From: Streptomyces sp. RKND-216
GTDB lineage: Bacteria; Actinomycetota; Actinomycetes; Streptomycetales; Streptomycetaceae
Direction: 5' to 3'
DNA length: 64,000 nt
Assembly: GCF_004795255.1 (NCBI RefSeq)
Contig: NZ_SSBQ01000002.1
Location: 3,491,501 to 3,555,500 of the forward strand
In this document: piece after piece, positions 21,338 through 29,402 of the stretch
How positions within the stretch are numbered: the stretch's first letter is position 1
Layout: every line of letters starts with the position of its first letter
Position numbers and translations under genes: made by a program
Notes under the pieces: generated by a model
Told to the model about the DNA's origin: nothing
Database searches by the model: none
The model's input: the letters and a program-made list of their open reading frames with translations, nothing else

Positions 21338-22579
21338 GTGAGCAGCAGTGGCCTCATCTACGCAGTCATCGTCGGGGCCTGGGCCGCCTACCTGGTGCCC
21401 ATGTGGCTCCGCCGGCAGGACGAGTTGAACGAGGCGCGTCCGACGGAACGCTTCAGCACCGCCATCCGGTTGCTGTCCGGAAAGGCGGCGATGGAACGCC
21501 GTTACGCGAAGGAGGCGGAGCGGCGCGAGGCGGACGTCGCCGAGGTGGCCTCCGACGATGACGACGCGGACGGGAACGACCCGGAGGACGCGACCGGCGA
21601 AGCGGTCGACTTCCGGGCCTTCGCCGCACCCAGGACCGTGGTCCACGAAGTCCCCGACGCCGCGGACCGCCGCTTCCCGGGGCGCACTCCGGCCGACCGG
21701 AAGGCCGCCCGTCGCGAGGCTCGCCGTGCCCCCGCGCCCGAGCGCCGTCCTGCCGAGGGACGCAAGCCCGCCGCCGGCCGGACCCCGGCCGGCCGCAAGG
21801 CCGCCGAGCGCAGCAAGCGCGCCCAGGTCCTCGCCCGCCGTCGGCGCACCACCATGCTCCTCTTCCTCTGCTTCTCCGTCGGGGCGGTCGTCGCCGCGGT
21901 CGGCGGTGTCGCGTTCCTCTGGGCGCCCGCCGCCCCCGCCGCGCTCCTCAGCGCCTACATCGCCCACCTGCGCACCACGGAACGGCGCCGCTTCCACGTC
22001 ACCATGGACCGACGCCGCGCCGAGCAGGCCGCCGCGCACTTGCGCGAGCGGCGCGGGCGCACCGGCGCCCACGAGGCACCGCCCGCGGAGCCCGAGCCCA
22101 CCCGCGTGCACACGGAGCCCGCCCACCCGGTCCACCCGGTCCACCCCGCTCCGGTGTCCGAGGCTCACCGGTCGTCCCCCCCGGCGTCCGCCCCGGAACG
22201 TTCGTCGGCGGCGGACCGGCGCGCTCTGGTGGAGCAGACCGACCATGCCGAGTGGGTCGACCAGGAGCGGGGCCGCGTGCGCGAGCAGCCCGAGGGCGAG
22301 GGCTGGGAGCCGGTCCCGGTGCCCCTGCCCACCTACGTCAACGCCCCCGTCGCCCCCCGCACCGCCCGCGGCGTGGACCTTGACACCCCGGACGCCTGGA
22401 GTTCCGCCCGCTCGACCACGGCCTCGTCCGCCGGCTCGGGTTCGGGTGCCAGCTCGGGCGCGGCAGCGGACGCCGACCAGGCCGCCGCACGGCCGCCGTC
22501 GTCCCGCGCCCGCCGGGACCGGACACCGCTGTTCGACCAGATGGCCGACAAGGACCGTCCCCGCGCGGCCAACGAGTGA
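21338..22579 (+). CDS. sepX: Divisome membrane protein SepX/GlpR
   Basis: 413 residues from GTG 21338. The N-terminus SSSGLIYAVIVGAWAAYLVPMWLRRQDELNEARPTERFSTAIRLL is characteristic of actinobacterial SepX/GlpR: one transmembrane helix, then the conserved WLRRQDE and RFSTAIR segments. A long charged, Ala/Arg/Pro-rich region follows. A second hydrophobic hairpin (about residues 172-210, MLLFLCFSVGAVVAAVGGVAFLW and AALLSAYIAHL) and a disordered C-terminus of 200 residues complete it. In Streptomyces SepX is a membrane component of the cell-division machinery; in Corynebacterium GlpR anchors Glp, which binds FtsZ. glp lies two genes upstream, which supports the pairing. Confidence 0.88.
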   Translation: MSSSGLIYAVIVGAWAAYLVPMWLRRQDELNEARPTERFSTAIRLLSGKAAMERRYAKEAERREADVAEVASDDDDADGNDPEDATGEAVDFRAFAAPRTVVHEVPDAADRRFPGRTPADRKAARREARRAPAPERRPAEGRKPAAGRTPAGRKAAERSKRAQVLARRRRTTMLLFLCFSVGAVVAAVGGVAFLWAPAAPAALLSAYIAHLRTTERRRFHVTMDRRRAEQAAAHLRERRGRTGAHEAPPAEPEPTRVHTEPAHPVHPVHPAPVSEAHRSSPPASAPERSSAADRRALVEQTDHAEWVDQERGRVREQPEGEGWEPVPVPLPTYVNAPVAPRTARGVDLDTPDAWSSARSTTASSAGSGSGASSGAAADADQAAARPPSSRARRDRTPLFDQMADKDRPRAANE

Positions 22580-22653
22580 CCCGCCCGTGGCCTCGCCCCA
22601 CCCCCGCCCCACCGGCTCCGGCCTCGGATTTCCACCCGGCCCGGCGGTGATGC

Positions 22654-22659
22654 TAAGGT
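22654..22659 (+). promoter_or_regulatory. -10 element of the tRNA-Ala gene
   Basis: TGCTAAGGT contains TAAGGT (TANNNT) preceded by an extended TGC, about 15 bases before the tRNA 5' end. No clear -35 is visible. Confidence 0.4.
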
Positions 22660-22673
22660 TTCACCCGTCGCAA

Positions 22674-22747
22674 GGGCCTGTAGCGCAGTCCGGTAGCGCA
22701 TCTCGTTCGCAACGAGGGGGTCAGGGGTTCAAATCCCCTCAGGTCCA
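22674..22747 (+). tRNA. tRNA-Ala (anticodon CGC)
   Basis: 74 bases. The acceptor stem pairs GGGCCTG with CAGGTCC (one G-U). The D arm has GCGC/GCGC, the anticodon stem TCTCG/CGAGG has the loop TTCGCAA, and the T arm AGGGG/CCCCT has the loop TTCAAAT. Anticodon CGC (22708-22710) reads GCG alanine codons. The 3' CCA is not encoded. No integrase or repeated att half-site is near it. Confidence 0.95.
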
Positions 22748-22767
22748 CCCAGCACCACGACACGACG

Positions 22768-22800
22768 ATCCCGTCCGATCAGCAGATCGGGCGGGATTTC
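22768..22800 (+). terminator. Rho-independent terminator of tRNA-Ala
   Basis: ATCCCGTCCGATC (22768-22780) and GATCGGGCGGGAT (22785-22797) form a 13-bp stem with one T-G pair and a 4-base loop, followed by TTTC. Confidence 0.75.
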
Positions 22801-22929
22801 GTATGGGCGGGGCGCTCCTCGTGTCCCCGGGAGGGTGAGGCGACAGGGGTCCCGCCGGAACGTCGCGGCTTCGACGTCACGCGTGGCCTCGGCGGGACGC
22901 CGTGGGCGGATCGCGTCCCGGGCAACGTC

Positions 22930-23895
22930 CTACGGGCCGGGCGTCAGCGCGGGGAGGACCTGCCGCAGGGCGTCGTCGACGCTCGCGTCCTCGTCGTTGC
23001 ACAGGATCACGAGGGTGACGTCGAGCTCGGGCAGCCACGCCAGGAGTGAGTGGTATCCGGGATTGTCGCCGGGATGGAAGCGTGCCGGACGGCCGGCCAG
23101 GGTGCCGAGGCAGTAGCCGTACCCGTAGCGGTCGATGACCACGGGACCGTCGGCGCCCGCGTCGCCCGCGGTCGGAACGCCGGCGGCGGTCATCGCCGCG
23201 CGGGAGGAGGGCGAGACGACGCCGTCGGCGTTGAACGCGGACGTGTACCGTGCCAGATCGCCCACGGTCGACCATATGTCCCCGGCCCCGGGCATGGCCG
23301 CGAACGCTTCCACGTCGACCCGCCGGCCGCGTTGGTAGCCGTGTGCGACACCTCGCGGCGGGGGCGGGCCGGCGCACGTGGCCTCCATGCCGAGCGGGAG
23401 CAGGATGCGCTCGTCGAGGAAGTCCGCATAACGGCGGCCGCTGACCTCCTCGATGAGCTGCGCCACCAGGAGGTACCCCGGCGAGCTGTAGTGCCACGTG
23501 GTACCGGGCGGGGTGCGCAGCGGTACCTCCGCGAACAGGCGGAGGAACTCCTCGGCGGTCCCGGGCCTGGTGACGTCGAAGCCGGTCAGCTCCCACCAGT
23601 GCCCCAAGCCCGAGGTGTGGGTCAGGAGCTGGTGCAGGGTCAGTTCCCGCCAGCGTCGCGGGCAGTCGGGCAGCCACTCGGCGATCGGCGCCCTCAGCGC
23701 CAAGGCCCCCTCTTCGACGAGGAGCATGGCCGCGGCCGCCGTGAACTGCTTGCTCACCGAGGCGATCTGGAACCGCGTGTCCGGCGTGCAGACCGTACCC
23801 GCCTCCGTGTCGGCGGCGCCGTTCGACACCTGCAGGACCGTGGCCGAGCCGCGCTTCACCAGGAGGGACCCGTTCAGGCCGTCGATGTCCTGCAC
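22930..23895 (-). CDS. Serine hydrolase, class C beta-lactamase / D-aminopeptidase-like
   Basis: 321 residues from GTG 23895. The frame is open to 23931, but this GTG has a -10 element six bases upstream, so it is probably leaderless. The catalytic SxxK motif is SVSK, inside RFQIASVSKQFTAAAAMLLVEEG. The YxN position is in HYSSPGY (Tyr-Ser-Ser), and FHPGDNPGYHS sits where the third motif of the fold normally lies. Family members are penicillin-binding-like peptidases, esterases or beta-lactamases. There is no signal peptide, so it is probably a cytoplasmic esterase or peptidase rather than a true beta-lactamase (inference). It is co-directional with ptsI. Confidence 0.8.
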   Translation of the reverse strand: MQDIDGLNGSLLVKRGSATVLQVSNGAADTEAGTVCTPDTRFQIASVSKQFTAAAAMLLVEEGALALRAPIAEWLPDCPRRWRELTLHQLLTHTSGLGHWWELTGFDVTRPGTAEEFLRLFAEVPLRTPPGTTWHYSSPGYLLVAQLIEEVSGRRYADFLDERILLPLGMEATCAGPPPPRGVAHGYQRGRRVDVEAFAAMPGAGDIWSTVGDLARYTSAFNADGVVSPSSRAAMTAAGVPTAGDAGADGPVVIDRYGYGYCLGTLAGRPARFHPGDNPGYHSLLAWLPELDVTLVILCNDEDASVDDALRQVLPALTPGP

Positions 23896-23901
23896 CCGGC
23901 A

Positions 23902-23907
23902 ACGGTA
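23902..23907 (-). promoter_or_regulatory. -10 element of the serine hydrolase gene for a leaderless transcript
   Basis: On the minus strand TACCGT is followed by six bases and GTG 23895. Confidence 0.5.
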
Positions 23908-24006
23908 GCCGCCCCTCGCGCCATTCCACACCCCCGGGACGGCCAGTCCCAGGGAGCACCCCTTGTCACGGAGAGGACTTCGCAGTGGTCCAGCGTGATG
24001 CGGGCG

Positions 24007-25668
24007 TCAGTCGGCCAGGGCGGTCAGGACCGTCGTGCGGGCTGAGGAGGCGTCGGGGGCGGTGCGGGCCAGGTGGGCGAGGTGACGGCAGCGGTCCAGC
24101 GAGTGGGCGGCGAGGGCGGCGCGCACGGCTGGGAGGCAGCCGGGCGCGGCGGAGAGGCTGGTGACGCCGAGGCCCACCAGGACCAGGGCCAGTGCCGGGT
24201 CGGCCGCGGCCTCGCCGCAGACGCCGACCGGGAGGTTCCGTGCGGCGCCCGCCTCCGCAGTCATGGCGACCAGGTCGAGCACGGCCGGCTGCCACGGGTC
24301 GAGGAGTTCGGCGAGGCTGCCGAGGGTGCGGTCGGCGGCGAGGGCGTACTGGGCCAGGTCGTTGGTGCCGATGCTGAGGAAGTCGCACGGTTCGGCCAGG
24401 GCCCGGGCGCGCAGCGCGGCGGCGGGGACCTCCACCATGGCGCCGGCCACGGGCAGTCCGTGGGCGCGGACGCGGGCGGTGAAGTCGGCGGCTTCGCGCG
24501 GCAGGGACACCATGGGTGCCATCACCCACACCCGTGCGCCGGAGTCCTTTGCGGCCGCCGAGATCGCGGCGAGTTGCGTCTCCAGCAACTGCGGGTCGCG
24601 GTCGGCCGTACGGAGGCCGCGCACGCCGAGGGCCGGGTTGGGCTCGTCCGCAGCGGTGGCGAACGGCAGGGGCTTGTCGGCGCCCGCGTCGAGGGTGCGG
24701 ACGACGACGCGGCGCCTGGTGAAGGCTGCGAACACCTCGCGGTAGGCGGCCGTTTGCTCCTCCAGACCGGGCGCGCGATCGCGGTCCAGGTAGAGGAACT
24801 CGGTGCGGAAGAGTCCGACGCCCTCGCTGTCGGCGGCCGCCGCCGCGGGGAGTTCGGCGAGGCCGCCGAGGTTGACCAGCAGCGCGACCGGGTGTCCGTC
24901 CGCGGTACGGCCGGGGCCGGCGACCGACTCCGCCGCGCGGCGTGCGCGGTCGTCCCGGTCGGCGGCCGCGGCGACGGCCTCCGGGGACGGGTCGGTCTGT
25001 ACGGTGCCGGCGGTGCCGTCCACCAGCACCATGCGGCCGTCGGTCAGTTCGGCCGCCCCGGGGCAGCCGACGACGGCGGGGATGCCGAGGATGCGGGCCA
25101 GGATGGTGGTGTGGCTGGTGGGGCCGCCGCGCACGGTGAGCAGGGCCAGGACCGTCGAGGGGTCGAGCAGAGCCGTGTCCGCCGGGGCGAGGTCGTCGGC
25201 CACCAGCACGTACGGGTGACCCGGCGCGGGCAGACCGGGCATCGGAAGGCCGAGGAAGCACGCGACGGCCCGGTCCCGCAGGTCGTCCAGGTCCGCGACG
25301 CGTTCGGCGAAGACGCCGCCCGCCGCCTCCAGCGCGGCACGGAAGGCGTCGAACGCGGCGGTCAGGGCGTGCGGCCCGTCCGAGCCGTCGCTGACGAGGT
25401 CTGCCGCCCGGTCGGCCAGTGACGGGTCGCCGGCCATCATGGCCTGTGCGGCGAGCACTTCGGCGGCTTCACCGGAAGTCGCGGAGGCACGCCGTTCCAG
25501 GTCGGCGGTCACCTGTGCGAGCGCCTGTCGTACGGCGTCCACCTCGGCCGCGATCTCGCCCGCCGGGACGGTGCGTGGCGCGGGGACCCCGGGGGGAGCG
25601 GCCATCCTGGCCACCGGGCCCGCGACCGTGCCGCCGCCCACGCCGATTCCCCTCGACACGGCGTCCAC
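24007..25668 (-). CDS. ptsI: Phosphotransferase system enzyme I (PEP-protein phosphotransferase)
   Basis: 553 residues, normal length. It takes phosphate from PEP and passes it to HPr, the first step of PTS sugar uptake. The N-terminal phosphohistidine domain carries the active site GGPTSHTTILAR (His186). The PEP-binding TIM barrel has EGVGLFRTEFLYLDRDR, VVVRTLDAGADKPLPF, ANPALGVRG-type PNPALGVRGLR, VMAPMV, DFLSIGTNDLAQYALAADR and the catalytic Cys in VGVCGEAA. GTG 25668 starts two bases after the ptsH stop, with AAGGAG five bases upstream, so ptsH and ptsI form an operon. Streptomyces ptsH/ptsI are known DasR targets, but I found no matching operator here. Confidence 0.93.
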   Translation of the reverse strand: MDAVSRGIGVGGGTVAGPVARMAAPPGVPAPRTVPAGEIAAEVDAVRQALAQVTADLERRASATSGEAAEVLAAQAMMAGDPSLADRAADLVSDGSDGPHALTAAFDAFRAALEAAGGVFAERVADLDDLRDRAVACFLGLPMPGLPAPGHPYVLVADDLAPADTALLDPSTVLALLTVRGGPTSHTTILARILGIPAVVGCPGAAELTDGRMVLVDGTAGTVQTDPSPEAVAAAADRDDRARRAAESVAGPGRTADGHPVALLVNLGGLAELPAAAAADSEGVGLFRTEFLYLDRDRAPGLEEQTAAYREVFAAFTRRRVVVRTLDAGADKPLPFATAADEPNPALGVRGLRTADRDPQLLETQLAAISAAAKDSGARVWVMAPMVSLPREAADFTARVRAHGLPVAGAMVEVPAAALRARALAEPCDFLSIGTNDLAQYALAADRTLGSLAELLDPWQPAVLDLVAMTAEAGAARNLPVGVCGEAAADPALALVLVGLGVTSLSAAPGCLPAVRAALAAHSLDRCRHLAHLARTAPDASSARTTVLTALAD

Positions 25669-25670
25669 GA

Positions 25671-25943
25671 CTACTCCTTGGCGTCGAGGTCGGACGCGAC
25701 CAGCCGCGCCAGCTCGTCGACGGCCGCCTCCGCGCCCTCACCCTCGGCCGAGAGGACCACCGAGTCCCCGTGCCCGGCTCCCAGCGAGAGGACGGACAGC
25801 AGGCTGCGGGCGCTGACCGGCGGCCGGCCGTCCCGGGCGACGTTCACCTGTACGGGCAGGCGGGTGGCGGCCTGGACGAACAGCGCGGCGGGACGGGCGT
25901 GCAGCCCACTCCGGGCACCCACGACGACGGTGCGCTCGAGCAA
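25671..25943 (-). CDS. ptsH: PTS phosphocarrier protein HPr
   Basis: 90 residues from TTG 25943. His15 in GLHARPA receives phosphate from enzyme I; the PVSARSLLSVLSLGAGHGD segment corresponds to the regulatory-serine helix. The start is decided by the ribosome site: AAGGAG lies eight bases before TTG 25943, whereas the upstream GTG at 25952 overlaps the AAGGAG itself. With the TTG start the active histidine falls at the standard position 15. The first gene of the ptsH-ptsI operon. Confidence 0.93.
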   Translation of the reverse strand: MLERTVVVGARSGLHARPAALFVQAATRLPVQVNVARDGRPPVSARSLLSVLSLGAGHGDSVVLSAEGEGAEAAVDELARLVASDLDAKE

Positions 25944-26251
25944 GAGGATCACTCCTTGTGCGAAGGGTTGAGGGCGATTAACGCCTGCCGGATTTCCGCC
26001 GACGAAGGCGCGTACGGGACCTGGGGTGGCCGCCCGGAAGCCGTCACGCAGGCGCGCCCGCGTGCAGCTCTTCGGGGACGGAACGCCGTGAGCGGCCGGA
26101 GGGCTCGTCGTCCGGGCGCCAGGTTACGCCCCCGGGTAACGGGCGGCACGAGCACATGCGGCGTCGTGGCGGTCCGGTACAGGAAGTCTTCAGGGAGAGG
26201 CCCTGGACTGATCGGTTCCGGTGTCGGGGCTGTCCCCCCGGTGCCAGAATG

Positions 26252-26287
26252 CGATGTTTCGATGTTCCGTTCGCGGTCGAACCGCGA
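26252..26287. promoter_or_regulatory. Candidate operators between ptsH and the aldehyde dehydrogenase gene
   Basis: A direct repeat CGATGTTT-CGATGTTC (26252-26267, 8-base period) is followed by an inverted repeat TCGCGGT-CGA-ACCGCGA (26271-26287). They end 17 bases before the dehydrogenase ATG, where a repressor would block transcription. The regulator is unknown. The rest of the 361-bp divergent space shows no gene; GTTAC...GTAAC near 26122-26140 is a weaker inverted repeat. Confidence 0.4.
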
Positions 26288-26304
26288 CGACCGAAAGGAC
26301 CCGC

Positions 26305-27834
26305 ATGAGACCTACCACTCCGCCCGCCGACCCGGGGACTCCCTGGACGTCGGTCAACCCGGCTGATCTGGCCGATGTCGTCGCCGAACGGCGGCTGGCC
26401 GGCGCGGGGGAGTTCGTCGGCGCCGTGCGTGCCGCGCACGAGGCGCAGGCAGGGTGGGCGCGCCGGCCGGCACCGCAGCGGGGCAGGGTCCTGGCCAACG
26501 TGGGCCGGCTTGTCGAGGCGAACAAGCAGGCGCTGGCCCGGGTCGTCACCCGCGAGGTGGGCAAGCCGTACGCGGAGGCGCTCGGCGAGGTGCAGGAGGT
26601 CATCGACACCTGCGACTTCTTCCTCGGCGAAGGACGCCGGCTGTACGGGCAGACCGTGCCCAGCGAGATGCCGGACAAGCATCTGTTCACCTACCGGAAG
26701 CCGCTGGGCACGGCGGTGGTGGTGACCGCGGCGAACTTCCCGGCCGCTGTTCCCGCGTGGTACCTCGTCCCGGCACTGCTGTGCGGCAACACGGTGGTCT
26801 GGAAGCCGTCCGAGTCGGCGATGGCGGTCGCGGACGCCCTCGCCTCCCTCTTCCGGGCCGGTGGCGTGCCCGAGAACGTGCTGCGGGTGGTGCACACCGA
26901 CGGGGCCACGGCTTACGCCGGTCTGGGGGAGGCGCTCGACGAGGGTCTCGTGCAGAAGATCGGCTTCACCGGGTCGACGGCCGTGGGGCGGCGTGTCGCC
27001 GAACTCGCCGGACGGCACCTCCAGGCTCCGTGCCTCGAGCTCGGCGGCAAGAACCCGCTGGTCGTCGCGGAGGACGCGGATCTGGAACTCGCCGTGCAGG
27101 GGGCGCTGTTCAGTGCCTTCGCAACCGCCGGTCAGCGTTGTACCTCGATGGGTACGGCCTTCGTCCACCGCGCGGTCCATGCTCGCTTCATGGAGTCGTT
27201 CGTCCGGGCCGCAGAGAACCTCGTGGTGGGTGACCCGACCCAAGACGTCTTCTACGGGCCGCTGATCGGTGAGCGCTACCTCGAGGATTTCCTGAAGAGC
27301 CTCGACCTCGTGCAGGGCCACCACACGCCGGCGGGTTCGACGGCCACCGGGCGCATCACCTCACAGCAGCCGCGCAAGGGATTCGTCGGCGACCCTGACA
27401 TCGGTCTGTACGTCCACCCGACCGTGGTGGACGGAGTCCGGCCGGACGATGCCCTGTACCGGCAGGAGACGTTCGGCCCGCTGGTGGGTGTGGCGGTCTT
27501 CGATCACCTCGATGAGGCCGTCGAGTTGGCGAACGGCCACGGGTACGGGCTCTCTGCGGCGCTGTACACCCGCTCCCCCGCTACCGCGTTCAGTTTCCGC
27601 GAGCGCTGTTCGGCAGGCATGCTGAGCATCAACAACTCGACGGTCGGTGCGGAGGCCCACCTGCCGTTCGGCGGCAACGGGATGTCCGGCAACGGGAGTC
27701 GGCAGTCGGGTATCTGGGTGCTCGACCAGTTCACCTCCTGGCAGTCCGTCAACTGGGATCATGCGGGGTCGCTGCAGAAGGCCCAGATGGATGTCGACGA
27801 GGTCCCGGCGGACATGGACTTCCGGCTGAAGTGA
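26305..27834 (+). CDS. NAD(P)-dependent aldehyde dehydrogenase
   Basis: 509 residues from ATG 26305, with AAGGAC six bases upstream. All core motifs are present: the substrate/cofactor loop TAANFPAAVPAWYLVPALLCGNTVVWKPSE, GFTGSTAVGRRV, the general base Glu245 in CLELGGKNPLVV, the nucleophile Cys279 in ATAGQRCTSMGTAF, and ETFGPLVGVAVF. The GQRCTS context resembles ALDH7-type enzymes that oxidise alpha-aminoadipate or piperideine-6-carboxylate aldehydes, but the rest does not settle the substrate. Candidate operators lie just upstream. It is divergent from ptsH. If the substrate is aminoadipate semialdehyde it could act on the product of the lysine aminotransferase at 57907, but that is speculation across 30 kb. 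Confidence 0.85.
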   Translation: MRPTTPPADPGTPWTSVNPADLADVVAERRLAGAGEFVGAVRAAHEAQAGWARRPAPQRGRVLANVGRLVEANKQALARVVTREVGKPYAEALGEVQEVIDTCDFFLGEGRRLYGQTVPSEMPDKHLFTYRKPLGTAVVVTAANFPAAVPAWYLVPALLCGNTVVWKPSESAMAVADALASLFRAGGVPENVLRVVHTDGATAYAGLGEALDEGLVQKIGFTGSTAVGRRVAELAGRHLQAPCLELGGKNPLVVAEDADLELAVQGALFSAFATAGQRCTSMGTAFVHRAVHARFMESFVRAAENLVVGDPTQDVFYGPLIGERYLEDFLKSLDLVQGHHTPAGSTATGRITSQQPRKGFVGDPDIGLYVHPTVVDGVRPDDALYRQETFGPLVGVAVFDHLDEAVELANGHGYGLSAALYTRSPATAFSFRERCSAGMLSINNSTVGAEAHLPFGGNGMSGNGSRQSGIWVLDQFTSWQSVNWDHAGSLQKAQMDVDEVPADMDFRLK

Positions 27835-27841
27835 TGGGGGG

Positions 27842-27872
27842 CGGCGGGGCCACGCATTCACGGGCCCCGCCG
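27842..27872. terminator. Bidirectional terminator between converging genes
   Basis: CGGCGGGGCC (27842-27851) pairs with GGCCCCGCCG (27863-27872) between the dehydrogenase and DUF4097 genes. Confidence 0.65.
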
Positions 27873-27896
27873 TCGGCATGCCGGCCTGTCCGGGCT

Positions 27897-28721
27897 TCAG
27901 TCTGTCCGCACGGTGACGTCGCCGATGGACGTGGTCGCCTCGACCTTCGAGGAGGCGGAGGAGTCGCGTTGCGCCGTCACCTTCTCGTCGCCGAGTTCGG
28001 AGGCGGCGGTCACGGCGTACGGCCCGGACTTCTCCGGCAGGGAAACGGTCACGTCGCCGGTCTTGCTGGTGGCGCTGAGGGCGTCGAAGTCGTCGACGAC
28101 GTCGAGCCGGACGTCGCCCAGCTTCGATCCGGCCTCGGCGGTGCGGAACCGCACACCATCGAGGACGACGCCGCCGGTCTTGCCGTGGGCGACGATCTCG
28201 TCGCCGCGCACGTCGGTCAATTCGACGGAGCCGGCGTCTGTGCGGGCCTCGACGGAGGCGGCCAGGCCGGTGACCCGCACGTCGCCGAGCCTGGTCCGCA
28301 CGTTGACGGGGGTGTCGGCGGGGACCCGGAGGTCGTAGTCGGAGGCGCATTCGCCCCAGCCGTCCTCGCAGCCGGTGGTGATGCGCAGGGTGCCGCCCTC
28401 GCGCTCGACAAACTCCTCCGGCGAGCGGAACGACTTCAGCATGCTGCGTTCCAGTGAGACCTCCGTGCCCGCCTCCGCCCTGGTGACGGTCAGATCGCCG
28501 CTGTCGACGACCAGTTCGACCCGGTCGACGTGCCCGTCGAAGGTCGCTGCGGAGTGGTCCGTGCGAGTAAGCATCTTGCTCAGAAGGAAGGCGCCGACGC
28601 CGACGACCAGGCCGAGAGCCACGAGGGCGCCTAGCCACCGCAGGGCGCGTCCGCGCCTGTTCCGGCCGTGCGGGGCGCCGGTCGGTGTGGTGCGGCCTTC
28701 CGGGGCCAGGGTCTTGTCCAT
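27897..28721 (-). CDS. DUF4097-type membrane protein (beta-helix adhesin-like)
   Basis: 274 residues. A short cytoplasmic basic tail precedes one transmembrane helix (about residues 28-48, [21 protein letters not shown]). The outer domain consists of repeated short beta strands of the form xVxLxTxxGDVxVx ([54 protein letters not shown]), typical of the DUF4097 right-handed beta helix. The function of the family is not established; members often accompany envelope-stress regulators. It is the last gene of a minus-strand operon with a histidine kinase and response regulator, 15 bases after the regulator stop, so it may be a sensor partner or a target. Confidence 0.7.
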   Translation of the reverse strand: MDKTLAPEGRTTPTGAPHGRNRRGRALRWLGALVALGLVVGVGAFLLSKMLTRTDHSAATFDGHVDRVELVVDSGDLTVTRAEAGTEVSLERSMLKSFRSPEEFVEREGGTLRITTGCEDGWGECASDYDLRVPADTPVNVRTRLGDVRVTGLAASVEARTDAGSVELTDVRGDEIVAHGKTGGVVLDGVRFRTAEAGSKLGDVRLDVVDDFDALSATSKTGDVTVSLPEKSGPYAVTAASELGDEKVTAQRDSSASSKVEATTSIGDVTVRTD

Positions 28722-28736
28722 GTCACGCTCCTAGCG

Positions 28737-29396
28737 TCAGCGGGCGGCGGCCGCGTCGAGGTACTGGAGTACGGCGCGGACGCGCCGGTGTTCCTCCTCG
28801 CCGGGCAGCAGGTCGAGCTTGGTGAAGATGGACCGGATGTGCTTCTCCACGGCTCGTTCGGTGATGAACAGGCGCTTCGCGAGTCCGCTGTTGCTCAGCC
28901 CTTCTGCCATCAGCCCCAGCACTTCCGTCTCCCGGGGGGTCAGCGCGGCGAGGCTGTCGGGCGTGCGGTTGCCGGCGAAGATCTGACTGATCACGTCCGG
29001 GTCCAGGGCCGTCCCGCCGTCGGCCACCCGGCGCAGTGTGGCGACGAATTCATCGACGTCGGCGACCCGGTCCTTCAGCAAGTAGCCGAGTCCTTCGCTG
29101 CCGTGGGCTAGGAGTCTGCCCGCCCACTTCGCCTCCACGTACTGGGAGAGGACGACGATCGGCCGCCGCGGCTCGGTGGCACGCAGGGTCAGTGCTGCGC
29201 GCAACCCCTCGTCGGTGTGGGTGGGCGGCATCCGCACGTCCACCAGGCACAGGTCGGGGTCGAGGTCGGCTACCAGGGTGAGGAGTTCGTCGCCGTCGCC
29301 CGCCTGGCCGACCACGTCGATGTCCTCGTCGGCCAGCAGTTTCGCGAGCCCGGTGCGCAGTAGCACCGAATCCTCGGCGATGACGACGGAGAGCAT
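28737..29396 (-). CDS. LuxR/NarL-family response regulator
   Basis: 219 residues. The receiver domain has the acidic pair Glu8-Asp9, the phospho-acceptor Asp53 in LCLVDVRMPP, the switch residue Ser in VVLSQYVE, and Lys in GYLLKDRV. The C-terminal helix-turn-helix is the LuxR type: LTPRETEVLGLMAEGLSNSGLAKRLFITERAVEKHIRSIFTKL. It starts at ATG 29396, six bases after the kinase stop codon, and must be its partner. Targets are unknown; the DUF4097 gene downstream is in the same operon, and the MMPL exporter gene divergent from the kinase is a reasonable candidate (inference). Confidence 0.9.
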   Translation of the reverse strand: MLSVVIAEDSVLLRTGLAKLLADEDIDVVGQAGDGDELLTLVADLDPDLCLVDVRMPPTHTDEGLRAALTLRATEPRRPIVVLSQYVEAKWAGRLLAHGSEGLGYLLKDRVADVDEFVATLRRVADGGTALDPDVISQIFAGNRTPDSLAALTPRETEVLGLMAEGLSNSGLAKRLFITERAVEKHIRSIFTKLDLLPGEEEHRRVRAVLQYLDAAAAR

Positions 29397-29402
29397 GGGT
29401 GC

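Noticed and set aside
22674..22800. Integration site of a mobile element at tRNA-Ala.
   Set aside because: No integrase, relaxase or repeated tRNA 3' end was found nearby; the downstream palindrome is a terminator.
25944..26304. DasR operator in front of ptsH, expected from known Streptomyces biology.
   Set aside because: No sequence close to the dre consensus is visible in this space.
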